Shown here: one piece after another, positions 1-11,576 of the stretch
Numbering within the stretch: the stretch's first letter is position 1
Layout of the letters: the number at the start of each line of letters is the position of its first letter
Source: Lepidostoma basale
Lineage: Eukaryota; Arthropoda; Insecta; Trichoptera; Lepidostomatidae
Direction of reading: 5' to 3'
Length of the DNA stretch: 64,000 nucleotides
Assembly: GCA_022606425.2 (NCBI GenBank)
Contig: JAHDVF020000010.1
Span: 1,798,001 to 1,862,000 of the forward strand
Notes under the pieces: model-generated
What the model was told of the DNA's origin: nothing
The model's database searches: none
The model's input: the letters and a program-made list of their open reading frames with translations, nothing else
Position numbers and translations under genes: made by a program

Positions 1-530
1 ATGACATAATGAATTTATTATTTCTTGAACAATTAACCAAAACTGACTAACCACGACCTAAATTATTACCATCTTCCTTATAAATTACCACCAACCCTTT
101 ACCACCAAGTTATCCACCATCATTCAGTCCTTTACCCTTACCGCAAACAATGCGGACAAAAAAAATCCTCCCCGATAGCCCACTACGTACTCCGCCAAAC
201 AAAATGGTCTCACGCAGGACGCTATCTTCTACCCCAACTCCATCCAGGCACTGCTCCTCTTATCTTCCCCTCGGGAACAGACTTTTTTTATAAATACAAT
301 CCCAACCCTAACTGGTCTTCCATTCCTTGACAATAATGTAAGACTTTATCATAAACCCTAAATCCCCCCTCGCCCTCTTTCGGAGGGACACTCCGGGTCA
401 TACATTTAGCCCCATCATAAAACAACTACCAAATCGCATTCCAACAATGTTTCCCACAGACGTAAGAGGAATAGCCATTAGAGCTGAACCTCTGTAAGCC
501 AGAAGATCCAAGTCCAAGTCCAAGTCCATA
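1..530. repeat. Dispersed repeat X, copy 1
   Basis: Positions about 52-350 recur as a reverse complement at about 48240-48535. The 3' part (about 445-520, ending in a repeated 'ccaagt' motif) recurs at 44905-45000 and 48185-48245. No readable protein was recognised. It could be the degenerate end of a retroelement. The family is defined only by these three copies. Confidence 0.6.
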
Positions 531-584
531 TCAAATTATTAATAAGAAAACGTCTGTTTTCTTGAATTTTTTATTGTAGTTTCA

Positions 585-720
585 TTTTAATGCATTATCA
601 ACTGTCCATTTTGTTAAAACCTTAGTAATGCGAAACATCTCATTCCCATAAACTATAATAACACCTTTAGAAAATATATAGGTAGGTACAATATTTTCAT
701 TCGCATTAATGACTTATTGA
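585..720. mobile_element. MITE-M fragment
   Basis: Shares the block 'cattcccataaa..ataataa' and a 'tagaaaa' motif with copies at 10545, 21955, 24850 and 56381. The 55.8/56.4 kb copy shows that the full element is palindromic, so this is one arm plus flanking sequence of a non-autonomous foldback-type element. Confidence 0.5.
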
Positions 721-844
721 AAAGCTAAATATTGTATTGTATTACTTAATTATTTTGCGTAATAACATAAAATAAATGTAATACTATGTTATTATGCGTA
801 ATATAAAACGGATGTAAATTTGTTCGACCTTTCGGGTCTGATCT

Positions 845-1290
845 CTGTGGCAAAAGAAGGATAAAAGTATATAATTGCAGTAGAAATGAGAGAGTGGAAA
901 TGAGAGATGAAGAATAATTGCAGTAGAAATGATATGAATAAGAAGTGAATGCGGTGCGAATGAAAGTGATATGAAAAACATATTGAAAGGAACATTAAGT
1001 TGGTTTAGACACACGAAAATAATGAATAAAGAAAGAATGGCAAAAATAGATTATGTTTACGGTGTAAATAGAACTAGAAATAGAGAAAGACCGAGGAAAA
1101 TGTGGCACGATCAAATAAATCTAATATAGTTAATGTCGGCCACGCGAGGAGTCGGACAAATCGAGGTGCGTGTATGATACGATGTACGGGAAGCAAGAGA
1201 GGTATGTCAGGAAAGAAAAGTGTGGAATTTCGTTGTTTCTGCCTATCCCTTCGGGGAGACGGCGTCATGGTTAGTTAGTTAGTTAGTTTA
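845..1290 (+). mobile_element. LINE-A 3' fragment with (GTTA)n tail
   Basis: Degenerate C-terminal reverse-transcriptase tail. Recognisable pieces are a 'LSWFRH' version of LRWFGH, the 'RERPRKMWHDQIN' motif and the terminal '(T)PFGETA' equivalent, followed by 'ggttagttagttagtta'. Frames are broken. It is one of more than twenty copies in the window. Confidence 0.85.
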
Positions 1291-1764
1291 CATATAACCA
1301 ATGATGAAAAATTTGAAGGCTTTTTTCTAGAAATTGGCTGACTATTGCGCTTTCTTACTTTGACTCTGGACGACTTTTAGGGGGTACTACAATTTAGATA
1401 AATTTCACCCCGAAGTCAATTTCCTATGTCGTGCCCTCCCCTTGTAAGGTATAAAATATCGCGAAAATCGTTTATGGATCAATTTTCTTTTGGTGTCTTC
1501 ATAAATTAGTATTCGTTAAATCGACTCGACTCGATTAGACTCTTAAATCGATTAAACCAGCACAAATCGCTTTGGAAATAATGTTTCACTGGTCAATAGG
1601 AAGTATTGCCAATGTTTTAAAGGTATTTATCCTGAGGGAAGGCTACATGTGTGTTAATACAATCAGTAGCCGGATTCGGAGGCTTGCTGTTTCTGGCTAA
1701 CATTGGGTAGAGAGGTGAGCTTGCTCCATGTCAGCTTTTAATGAATAATGAATTTATTTGTAAG

Positions 1765-1929
1765 GGAACCATCAAGCAGATCTACTGGTTCGAAGTGCCC
1801 GACCCCGTGCACGACGATGGGGTGAAGAGGATGGAGGCGCAGCTGCGCGAGGAGTGCCCCAAGCCGGCCGCGGACTACACCTGCCACGCGTGCAACGTCA
1901 AGGGCCACTACATCCAGTACTGCCCCGAG
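1765..1929 (+). CDS. ZCCHC24: ZCCHC24-like gene, CCHC-knuckle exon
   Basis: A 55-codon, phase 0/0 internal exon. It opens after a 'tgtaag' acceptor and closes at a good donor (GAG|gtgagt). Its sequence runs from GTIKQIYWFEVPDP through DDGVKRMEAQLREE to a CX2CX4HX4C zinc knuckle (CHACNVKGHYIQYC). GC content is far higher than in the surrounding AT-rich DNA, as expected of a conserved exon. ZCCHC24 proteins pair such a knuckle with a downstream 3CxxC zinc finger, which lies in frame at 8148-8306. Upstream exons would lie before the window. The biochemical role is unknown; zinc and probable RNA binding are inferred from the fold. The acceptor is weak, so the exact 5' edge could move by a base or codon. 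Confidence 0.8.
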
Positions 1930-2114
1930 GTGAGTGCACGCTCCTTCTTTGACCTTGTCAGACCTATCCCTCTCCAGCGGGGGGCTTGTAGCAAATAGGA
2001 CACAGGACAGGACATAGGCTGTTATAGGCGAACAGCGCGTTTCGTCAGCTTCGCTCATTCAATCTCTAGGCCCGTCCCTCGTCCATGCGGGACTTACGTT
2101 AAACAAATTATAAG
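1930..2114. other. Start of ZCCHC24-like intron, no repeat recognised
   Basis: Intron sequence following the donor at 1930. An open frame on the opposite strand of the exon and this stretch is a shadow of the GC-rich exon. Confidence 0.4.
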
Positions 2115-2655
2115 TACGAAGTCTGTTCAAAAAGTATCCGACTTTTATTCATAAAAACAACATTTATTGAGATACAAAAAAATGACACTAATTCCCTTCA
2201 AAGTTGTCCCCTTGAGCTGCTACACACTTCTCCCAACGGTTCTGCTTCTGCCGGAAGCAACGCTGGAAAGACTCTTTTGGTATGGCGCGCAGGTGGTCCG
2301 TCGCAATGTTCGTGATGTCTTCCCTGGTCTGAAATCTGGTCCCTTTCAAAGGCATTTTCAGCTGGGGAAAAAGCCAGAAATCACAGGGAGCGATTGGGAT
2401 CATTGATCACAGTCTCCAGCATGTCCTGTGTGATCTCCACACGAATTTGCTTCTGCTCAATTGTCAGCAACTTTGGCACAAATTTTGCTGAGACCCTTCT
2501 GAGGGCCAAATCTCCAGTTAAAATGGAATAAATGGATCTAACACTAATACACAAACAAGGTATATCTACGAACGGTCATCTAAGCTCCGCCTTCAAAGCA
2601 TTATTTGTTTTGCCAATAAAAATTATGGTCGGATACTTTTTGAACAGACCTCGTA
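2115..2655 (-). mobile_element. Internally deleted mariner-type transposon
   Basis: Terminal inverted repeats (tacgargtctgttcaaaaag) bound a 541-bp element flanked by TA. The minus strand encodes the transposase C-terminus: a PCDFWLFPQLK motif (third catalytic Asp region) and a tail ending in KCVAAQGDNFEGN. Upstream on the same strand lies a piece of the linker region (RRVSAKFVPKLLT). The N-terminus and the first two catalytic Asp regions are deleted, so it cannot encode a transposase. Shares its end and C-terminal style with the element at 61704-62405. Confidence 0.85.
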
Positions 2656-2830
2656 TGAAATCAAGAGGGACCCAGGCCACATTTAATCTACTACTATTTT
2701 CCTATTTATCCCGCCATACATGCAGAATATTCCTAAACATAATATATAAAAAAAGAGACACGTGATTATATGGGAAGCAGACTCATGGACACACGACAGC
2801 GGGAAATGAAAGGAAAAAGAAAAAAAAAGT

Positions 2831-2990
2831 ACTTCTCTCGTTTCCCCAACATTTATACAGCATGTCATGCACGCACCTCGATTTCTCCGATTCCACACGT
2901 GGCCGACATTTAATATTTGATTTATTTAATCTGACACGTTTTTCTCGGTCTTCACCTATATCTAGTTCCGTTTACGTCGTTTACATATAC
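2831..2990 (-). mobile_element. LINE-A fragment
   Basis: Reverse-complement match to the LINE-A stretch around RPRKTWHDQIN...VGHVRS...NRRACMT. Both ends are truncated and no tail remains. Confidence 0.75.
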
Positions 2991-3047
2991 GTGTACTTTC
3001 GTTTATATCAAACATTTTTTTTAATAAGGTGGCAAATATTTCAAATA

Positions 3048-3415
3048 TTTTAGAGGTGCCTTCGCTCAATATTCAAGATCTATTGGCCCCAAACAGTGTC
3101 AAATGCCGTTCTCTGGACCATGGCAGGCGAATAGCCAATTAGAGAATAAGTCGCTAGACGCAAATGGCAGTGGATCGGTCACACTCTGAGACAACCCAGC
3201 CTGCATCGCTCAGGGCGCACTAGACTGGTCCCCTAGGGGGGGAAAGAGGAAGCGAGGCAGACCTAGAGCCACCCGGAGAAGAGCCCTGCAGGACAAGGTT
3301 AAGGCAGCAGGCCTCACTTGTGATGATGTTAGGCATCAGGCATGTGCTAGAGTCGGGTGGAGAAAGTTCCTTGAGGCCCTATGCACCACGGAGGTGACAG
3401 GACAAAAATAAGAAG
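3048..3415 (+). mobile_element. LINE-B 3' fragment with AAG-rich tail
   Basis: Nearly collinear with the better copy at 38435-39188 (CLRLIFKIYWLQTVSNAVLW, then RKWQWIGHTLR, KRKRGRPRAT and KAAGLT). Stops and small indels are present. It ends in 'aaaataagaagaag', the same AAG-rich tail as the other copy. Confidence 0.85.
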
Positions 3416-3442
3416 AAGATGGTAACAAAATAATACACAACT

Positions 3443-3783
3443 TTTACTAACTAACTATGTAACGAATGGACTTCCACACCGTTCTTTCCTAACACGATTC
3501 TCTCGATTCCTCGACCTTCATACATTGAGTCTGTATTCTAATGAAAATAAAAAGTAATAATTTATTAGAAAATCTGAAAAAAAAAAATTAAACGGAAATT
3601 TTGCAAGGTAAACATTTTCTGATGTATGAGTATATTCACGGGGCCCGTAGCACTTGATACCCACTTCCGCTAAAATGACTAATATGTACCATCTCCCACG
3701 CGTTCCTGGTATTTAACCTGTTCTCAAATCATGTTTGTAATGTCTATTGAGCGATTTTAAATAATTTGAAAATAAATATATAA
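3443..3783. mobile_element. Mixed LINE-A (-) end and LINE-H (+) 3' end
   Basis: 3443-3535 is a short minus-strand LINE-A 3' terminus (actaactaac followed by the 'ttctttcct' block). About 3690-3783 resembles the plus-strand LINE-H 3' end ('cgcgttcctggtatttaacctgttctc', in two pieces). Between them only AT-rich sequence is seen. Confidence 0.5.
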
Positions 3784-4200
3784 ACTAACTAACCATCACG
3801 CCGTCTCCCCGGAGGGGTAGGCAGAAATAATGGAACGCCATACTGTTCTGTACTGACATATTTCTCTCGATCCTCTACATTCATACATCTTGTCATGCAC
3901 GCACGTCGATTTCTCCGACTCCTCACGTGACCGACATTCAATATTTATTGATTTGATCGTGCCACGTTTTCCTCGGTCTTCCTCTATTTCTAGCTCTTTA
4001 CCATTCTGTCTTCACTCATTCTTTCCATGTGTCCAAACCATCTTAATGATCCTTTCCTTATTTTGTTCATAACACTTTCATTCGGACCACATTCACTTCT
4101 TATACTTGCATTTGTCATTCTATCATATACATATTTGCCACACATTCGTCTTAGAGATCTCATTTCTACTGCATTTATTCTACTTTCATCCTTCTTGTTT
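3784..4200 (-). mobile_element. LINE-A copy, minus strand
   Basis: Begins with the inverted tail 'aactaactaaccatcacgcc' and continues through reverse complements of the RACMT, RPRKTW, LRWFGH and AVEMRSLRR regions. It is truncated at the residues before YGSEAW, where the TIR element at 4231 begins about 30 bp later. Confidence 0.85.
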
Positions 4201-4230
4201 TTATTTTACTTTAGATGTAGTATTGTCGCG

Positions 4231-5929
4231 GTTATATCGAGCCTTTCCCGGCAGAAGATCGTAAGCGTAAAAAGTGCATTTTACAGGAGGAGTTTTTTTT
4301 TAAATATCTAAGGCTATGTTTAATGAATCAATTAAAAAAAAACCTAGTTCTTTAGTTTTGTAACTGTTAATTGTGGTTGAAGAAAAACCCAATAATTGTC
4401 TCAAATTCAAGTACTTTTGGCGCTTACGATGTTTTGCCGTACCCATTGAAGTTCTCCGTGAATGCGCTGTACGCTTACGATATCGTTTACGATGTTTTGC
4501 TTGTCACAAATTAATGTGAATTTCTAAGGAAGCTGAATCATAATTAAAAGAGATTTTATTTTTATTTTTATAAAAAAATGTATCCGCTAATAATTTTAAT
4601 TTACCATTCTATGATTGCTTAAATTTTTTTTTTGTTAAAAATTGCTAATCAAATTATAAATATTTTTACTAAGGTGAAGTTTTGAGGGAAACTTTTACGC
4701 TACAAACACAAAGACATTTCTAGTTCACTTATTTCAGAATTAGGTGGAGGAATGTTTACGTTTTTTCAGGATAAATTGAAGATGATGATGTAGGCACATT
4801 CTCTAAAATATTGTCAGTTGTTATGAAGCAATCATTATTATTAATTGCATTATCACCTCTCATTTCATCAAATGCCATTTCCATCATTTGCTGGACTCGA
4901 GAATTACGTACGTGACCCGGACCCACCAGTCTGGAAATTATTCATTCACTTGTAAAGTTTTATACTGTTATTTGTTAAAGATATAGTATTCAATACTATC
5001 TATAATTTATGTTATGCCTACGTTGATTTTCGAATAACGGCTTTAAATTTTATTTTAAAAACAAAATATGAAAACTTTTCTCGTTACACTAAATTATTCG
5101 GTGTACCTATTGACTACTAGTAGGGTATGTTTCAGCATGGACAATAAAAATTAATTAGCATTAGATATCCGGAATAAATGTTTAATCTATTTTTTTTAAA
5201 AACCTTCTATAATAATCGACAAAATAAAAACGAAATGATCACATTTTCGCGCTACAAAACGGAAAATTCTAACATCCACATGAAGTATGCTTAAACTACC
5301 TCATAATAAAACAAGTGTATTCTATACTATAGGTACCATACCTATCGAATAATTTGGTGGGAAAACAATGATTTCTAATTTGTATACATTATTAAATTCT
5401 AAATGATAATTAAATGCACACAAAATAACCATTACAAAATTATTGTAAACTGCTTAAACTGCTTAAAGTTTAATCCATTTTAATTAATTATAATCTCCCT
5501 AAGCAAGCAAAAATAATCCACTTTTATCTATTTTTAGAAACCCAAAACAATGACACAAGTGTCGTCTCAAGTAAATTCAAATGTATAATGAATATTATTT
5601 TTACTGATGACCGGAAGACGAATATTATTATTATTATGGATCATGTTTGAACTTGCTCGCGATATATTTTTGTCGTAAGCGGTGAGTTTTGGAATATACA
5701 ATAAAATTATACTCTTTTATAGGACGCTTACGATGTTTTGCTTGGCTGATTTTTTTCAATTTAAATCATACGATAAAGTGAAACATGCATTTATTTTTAC
5801 TTCTGCTGATCCATTTATTATGATATTTTGCCAGTCGGTGGGGATATTTATTTGGAACGGAAAAAACCGAAAAAACGAAAATGCTCAAATTATCGCTTAC
5901 GATGTTCTGCCGGGAAAGGCTCGATATGA
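4231..5929. mobile_element. 1.7-kb non-autonomous TIR element with subterminal motifs
   Basis: Inverted termini 'atatcgagcctttcccggca' (left 4231; right, as reverse complement, ending at 5929) agree over about 33 bp with one mismatch. Inside, the word 'cttacgatgttttgc' or close variants recurs near 4423, 4473-4500 and 5726, and its inverse near 5670. The interior is AT-rich with no recognisable transposase. Clustered subterminal motifs are typical of transposase-binding sites in hAT- or piggyBac-like elements. No clear target duplication was found, so the superfamily is not assigned. Confidence 0.65.
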
Positions 5930-6309
5930 TCGTATCAATAATCTGTACATATGTAAAATTGTATTAACCTAAGATTAGTATTGCAACATAACCTTGAAAC
6001 AGCGGGCTATAATAATAGCGTTATTATCGAGATGAAGATTGTTTTCCATGAGCAAATGGAAGCTTTGGCCACGCCCCCTCTGATTCCCCTCAGCTGTTCT
6101 CCCCTCCTTTCCCTTCTATACCACCCGTGTCAAATCTGTATAACCATCGCTATGGGTGAAATAAAATACGGCGCGTATGAGTGAAACAAAACATACACGT
6201 AGGTCATGTCTGCGCCTGTCGGCGGAGTCATTTGCAACGCAACCATTTAAAACGCTTTAACTCGCGCGAAATTCAAAATATTATTTTATGCATAAACGGT
6301 TTTATTATA
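5930..6309. other. No feature recognised
   Basis: Mixed sequence with a pyrimidine-rich stretch (about 6065-6130). No repeat, splice-bounded exon or RNA gene was recognised. Confidence 0.3.
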
Positions 6310-6790
6310 ATATTTTTTGTGAATGTATACTTATACTTGTATACGAATACTGGATTTCACCCATGGTGGGTGATTAATTCATGAAATTTAATTGTATCTC
6401 AATAGAGACGAAGATGTAAACTGGAAACTGAATATGGTTGATCAAGGTGTTTACAGGACTTATGACCTGTCATTGGTTGGGTTAAGCGCACGCTTTATGT
6501 AATTACAACATTTCCCATTCCACCTATTTCTTTATGACCATGTAAGACAAATTTTTGGAGGTTGCATATATGTTACAAATCTATGCTTAACTTCACATGT
6601 CAGTTTCAACATGCCATCTATGTAGATTTTGATTACATATGTTAATCTTTTTAAGATTAATCTATATAATCCACACACTAACGCCATCTATGGAGATTAA
6701 TTTTTAGCATTTAGCAGAACTACTTTATTAACACAATGTGAAGGCTATCGCCATTAGCGCATTGTTAGAAGCTTTGAATTCAAATATATT
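6310..6790 (+). repeat. Dispersed repeat R, copy 1
   Basis: Its first about 60 bp ('tgtatacttatacttgtata' onward) match 62766-62825 in the same orientation. The following about 400 bp (6395-6780) match 62965-63350 in reverse complement. Features include 'acgccatctatgg' and a conserved 'gcgcacgctttatg' block. No coding potential was recognised. The half-inverted relationship between copies suggests an element with inverted termini. Confidence 0.6.
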
Positions 6791-7104
6791 TGATAGACAC
6801 ATTTAAATATAAAATTAAAAACAAAAAACTAAACCCAAAATGTTTGAAGTAATTATCCGATCACAATGTCAGTAGGATTTATCACAATTTTTTTAGTGGA
6901 AGATTATTACGAATAGGTATGTATTACTTTAGTTTCAATCCTAGGGATTGGTTTGCACGAAGTCTAACATCTTTGCTGGTTTTTGTTCTGTTTTGAGCCT
7001 TTTTAATGTGATAGTTTCCCGTTGCTTCAACGTGTTCAACAATGTAATACTTATTATTATTATTTTGTTGAAAACTCTTTACATCATCACAGCGCGAGCC
7101 AAAT
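6791..7104. other. No feature recognised
   Basis: AT-rich intronic sequence. Nothing beyond short A/T runs is seen. Confidence 0.3.
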
Positions 7105-7460
7105 CGATGTACTTACTTACTTCCTATGGCCATACAACTCTTGGAGAGTTTTAGCCTCCTTGATGATTTTTCGCCAAGCTCCTCGATCCTGCGCCATTTG
7201 CTCCCAGCAGTCCGATTCGCCCAACCTAGCCAGATCAGCCAGAACATTGTCCATTAGGCGATGTTTAGGCCTTCTTAGAGGTCTTACTCCAGTCGGTCTA
7301 GACGCGTACAGGGTCTTGATTGCTCTGGTCTCTTCGACTCGGCATACATGCCTAATCCATACTAGGCGACTGGCTCTCACGGTGCTCGTTATAAGGGGCT
7401 GCTGGGTCATCGTACGGATCTCTCGGTTGGTCCTATGCCTCCAAGTTCCAAATACAATTT
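7105..7460 (-). mobile_element. LINE-E 3' fragment
   Basis: The minus strand reads RASRLVWIRHVCRVEE..RAIKTLYASRP then a GVRPLRRPKHRLMD region and a short C-terminus ending ELYGHRK, the usual arrangement of a LINE C-terminal tail. A second, target-duplicated copy lies at 17371-17649 and a decayed one at 32140-32560. The 3' end (low coordinates) is a short 'ttacttactt' tandem. Confidence 0.8.
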
Positions 7461-8339
<879 letters not shown>

Positions 8340-8364
8340 TGATATTATTTATGAATCACAGTAA

Positions 8365-9080
8365 TTCCGTTCAAAGAGTTCGTGTATTTAGGCAGTATGT
8401 TTACAAGAGATGGGCGAGTGGAGAGGGATATTGAATGAAGGGTTGGGGCAGGCAACAGAGTAAATGGTGCACTTAAAGTTGTCATCGCAAATAAAAGCCT
8501 ATTAAAAAAAAACTACAATAGAATGGCAGTGCACAATGGTGTTCTTCTACTGACCCTTATGTATGGAAGCGAAGCATGGAACTGGCAAAAGAAGGATGAA
8601 AGTAGAATAAATGCAGTAGAAATGAGATCTCTTAGACGAATGTGTAGATACTCTGTGTATGAAAATATAAGAAGTGAATGCGGTGCGAATGATGGTGTTA
8701 TGAACAAAATAATGAAAGGATCATTAAGATGGTTTGGACATATGGAAATAATGAATGAAGAAAGGATGGTAAAAAAAAAATTATGTGTTATTTATTTATT
8801 ATATATTATATACCTATATTATTGTATATTATATTATGTGTACGATGTAAATGGAACCAGAAATAGAGAAAGACCGAGAAAAACGTGGTACGGTAAAATA
8901 AATCAAATATTGAATGTCGGCCACGTGAGGAGTCAGATAAATAGACGCGCGTGCATGACACGACGTATGAATGTTGAGTGAGCGAGAGAAATATGTCAGG
9001 AAAGAAATTTTGTGGCAGTCCATTCTTTCTGCCTACCCCTTCAGGGAGACGGCGTGATGGTTAGTTAGTTAGTAATTCTG
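8365..9080 (+). mobile_element. LINE-A copy with (GTTA)n tail
   Basis: Collinear LINE-A tail: EFVYLGSMFTRDGRVERD, GVLLLTLMYGSEAWNWQ, INAVEMRSLRRMC, KGSLRWFGHME, RERPRKTWYG and NRRACMT, then 'ggttagttagttagt'. It carries stops and an AT-rich insertion of about 55 bp near 8780-8835 with TTATATTA-like repeats. The reverse-transcriptase catalytic core is absent (5' truncation). Confidence 0.9.
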
Positions 9081-9186
9081 AATTGAAATTTTTATTTAAA
9101 AAACGCATTGTTTTTGCTAAAATCTCGTGGTGGAAGTCAATTATGTATAAAATTTAAAAATACACCAATATTTGTTAAATCTCTTA
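9081..9186. other. Short AT-rich spacer
   Basis: Nothing recognised between the LINE-A tail and the Z-element fragment. Confidence 0.3.
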
Positions 9187-9290
9187 AGTTTGGCGAACCG
9201 AACCATGATTTTCAAAATAAATTTGCATAATTCGCTCTGTAGAAACAATGTTGCCAGTTTAAAAACCAAACCTATAGAGCACCGTTAAAA
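9187..9290 (-). mobile_element. Z-element terminal fragment
   Basis: Matches the transposase start and 5' end region of the 11577-11998 and 59469-59968 elements ('ttttcaaaataaatttgc', then 'gccagtt' and 'aaaaccaaa'). The middle is missing, so only a rump of about 100 bp remains. The 'accgaaccatgattttcaaa' block is nearly identical to 11810-11830. Confidence 0.65.
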
Positions 9291-9591
9291 TCCATGTACC
9301 CTAATGGTGGAAGCGACGTTTAATCTCTTTTTAAAACCGACACGCGACTGGAGCTTTCACGAATATTTTTTGTTGTTGCTGAAATTAGATAGAACCTAAA
9401 GCGAAAATTTTCACACTACTTCAGCTACCCTGTGTACCCCGTGGGTTAAACAAGTGACGTGCACCATTTTAAGATAAAACACCTTCAAGCAATCTCAGAC
9501 ACAGCGAATGGTACTAATGGTTACATAATTGCGATACGTTGAATGTTGCCGACGCTTTAAGGGTTTCGAGTTATTTTTAATTTTTTTTTCT

Positions 9592-9752
9592 AATATAACT
9601 AACTAACTAATCACGCCGTCTCCCCGAAAGGGTAGGCAGAAAGAATGGACTGTCAAATTTTAACTGATGCGGCACTCCATCCTTCTCTTTTCGCTCCGCG
9701 GGAGACGCGGTGTGATGGGTTGCGAACCTCATCGCCACCAATCTAATATACT
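9592..9752 (-). mobile_element. SINE-like element with LINE-A 3' end
   Basis: The minus strand reads '..ggtggcgatgaggttcgca' then a 'gaaaagagaaggatggagt' block and a LINE-A-like terminus (ccattctttctgcctaccc, cggcgtgat, (tagt)n). The same junction is present at 19985-20140, where the unit is inserted as a whole. The motif GGTTCGCAACC resembles a Pol III B box. The 5' part found at 19807 is missing here. Confidence 0.6.
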
Positions 9753-10141
9753 AAATGATATCTTTTATTTAAACAATTATACATATCAAATATACATGTT
9801 TGATAAGTAGGTACTTTTTGAAATTTTCATTTAATTTTTTTGTAAATTCAGCCATTGGGACCTCGTTTCCCTTGACCCCTAAGAAAAAAGGTCTTTCGGC
9901 GTTGTCAGGATAACTCGTGACAGATTCATCTGAAATTGAAAAACCAAATATTTTCTGGTTGTATACTCGTATATGTAAATCTCGTTTTTGAACGAAGGAA
10001 TAACAAAATATAAATTATTTAAATTTTTGGCAGAGTTGTGAACAAAATATCCCATTTTTGTAAAATTTGCACCACATTTTGCCTTGTAAAATTAGTTGTA
10101 ATAAATAAAATCAAAAGTTCTTCGTTCAGAAACTAGATAAC
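9753..10141. other. No feature recognised
   Basis: AT-rich intron sequence. No repeat relationship inside the window was seen. Confidence 0.3.
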
Positions 10142-10523
10142 GTCACCTGAGAGTAAGAAGGTTCCAACTGACAAAAGTAAAAAGCTGAGAAAAATGAAGT
10201 CAAAGTTTTGTTGGTTTCGGGTGTGTATCTTGGAATAAAAGGGTTTTATTCCATTTTCCAGATATTCTTTTACCGAGAAACGTGTAAATTTTGTCTAGCA
10301 ACAGTTGAAATAATTAAGTTCTAAGTTTAAATGAACCCTTCTTCGGTGAATCGTGTGTTTTGAATGATCAGATGGAGCCTGAATCTTTTCGTAACATCAA
10401 AATGACGATACTATTACATGTTTTTTTTATTGTACGTATAGATAAGGTTAGTAAGAACCCTTTTCACGAAAAAAAGCCAAATGTGAAATTTTGTTAGTTG
10501 GAACCCTCTTACTCTCAGGTGAC
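10142..10523. mobile_element. 382-bp MITE with 27-33 bp TIRs
   Basis: Left end 'gtcacctgagagtaagaagg' and right end (reverse complement 'gtcacctgagagtaagaggg') are inverted repeats with few mismatches that continue through 'ttccaact.acaaaa'. No coding capacity. The flanks do not give a convincing target duplication, so no superfamily is assigned. It is the only copy in the window. Confidence 0.7.
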
Positions 10524-10544
10524 AATAATAAGATATATGGACTT

Positions 10545-10615
10545 TTAGGCAGGCGAAACGTGTCATTCCCATAGATTATAATAAAACTTCTAGAAAACGG
10601 GCGATTACATTAGTT
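10545..10615. mobile_element. MITE-M fragment
   Basis: Contains 'caggcgaaacgtgtcattcc', then 'ataataaaacttctagaaaa', as in the other MITE-M copies. Only one arm is present. Confidence 0.5.
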
Positions 10616-10689
10616 TTAATCTTTCCGGGAGTAAGTTTCCGGGATATTTAGTACGGAATAACTTTCAACTAGATATAGATATAGAAAAT

Positions 10690-11157
10690 AATAGAATCAA
10701 GACCTCATCAAGACCTATGTATGGAGTATCTTGATGTACGGCTGCGAGGCATGGTGCCCATCCGAAAGAGATAAACGGAGGCCAGAGGCTTTTGAGATGT
10801 GGTCCTATAGAATACTATTAGGAATTTCCTGGAGAGACCACATCACGAATGAGGAAGTTCTTCAAGGAATCGAAGGAGGAAGGCACTTGCTCAGGACCTT
10901 GTCCGAAAGGCGTGCAAGATGGATCGGCCATGTAATACGTCAAGAAGGTCTCTTGCATGTCATAATGGAGGGTATGACCGAGGGGACAAACTCTAGGGGA
11001 CGCCCACGCCGAGAGTACCTGGAGGACCTGTTTGGTGGACGTGTGCTGCTCATCATATGCAGATTTCAAAAGGGCCGCACAAGACAGGCAAGAATGGAAG
11101 AGAAGAATAGAAGAAATTGCTGCAAACCAATCCCAGGATTGAAACTTTCTAACTAAC
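10690..11157 (+). mobile_element. LINE-C 3' copy
   Basis: Readable tail: ILMYGCEAWCPSERDKRR.EAFEMWSYRILLGISW, DHITNEEVLQGI, ERRARWIGHVIRQEGLLH, GRPRREYLEDL. This is the RTE-type C-terminal arrangement after the reverse transcriptase. The frame is nearly open, broken near the C-terminus. A second copy (minus) is nested in the Harbinger element at 41950-42340. It ends near 'ctaactaactaact'. Confidence 0.85.
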
Positions 11158-11576
11158 TAACTTTCAACGCGATAAAGATTTCAAGAATAGTTAAGATTTA
11201 AGAAACTTTATTTTAAAATGCGCAGATGGTAATAGTAATAAAGATTTCAGTAACTTGATCCATAACAATATCATTAGAAAGTGGATGACATTAATAATGA
11301 AGAGATAAGGGAGACGTAGCGCCGCGCGCGAAACAGTTTGTGAGGTACGAGTAGGATCTTGTTACTGTGACGTTATATCATGTCACGTGAAAAAACCGGA
11401 ATATTCTTATTTGTAAGGCAAAAATATGTTTTTAATACATTGAAAAACCTTCTTCTCCGGTCTCAATCTCATGATTGGTCTGCAGCAAGGCGACTCACTG
11501 AGGTTTTAAATCTTGTAAGCGGGCGCGGGCGCCGCAGGGGTCAGACTGTGATCTAAGCGAATGGCTTATCGCTAGA
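11158..11576. other. No feature recognised
   Basis: Contains a GC-rich patch (about 11310-11340, gccgcgcgcg; 11515-11545) but no exon, repeat or RNA gene that I can support. Confidence 0.3.

Noticed and set aside
1262..1292. GTTA/TAAC tandem tracts as telomere-type repeats
   Set aside because: Insect telomeric units are TTAGG. These tracts always end LINE-A copies and are the tandem tail of that element.
1738..2058. 106-residue minus-strand frame overlapping the CCHC exon
   Set aside because: It is the antisense of a GC-rich conserved exon with splice sites; no family resemblance.
8378..8981. LINE-A frames as host genes
   Set aside because: The same protein tail recurs in more than twenty places, always truncated and next to the same 3' tail.
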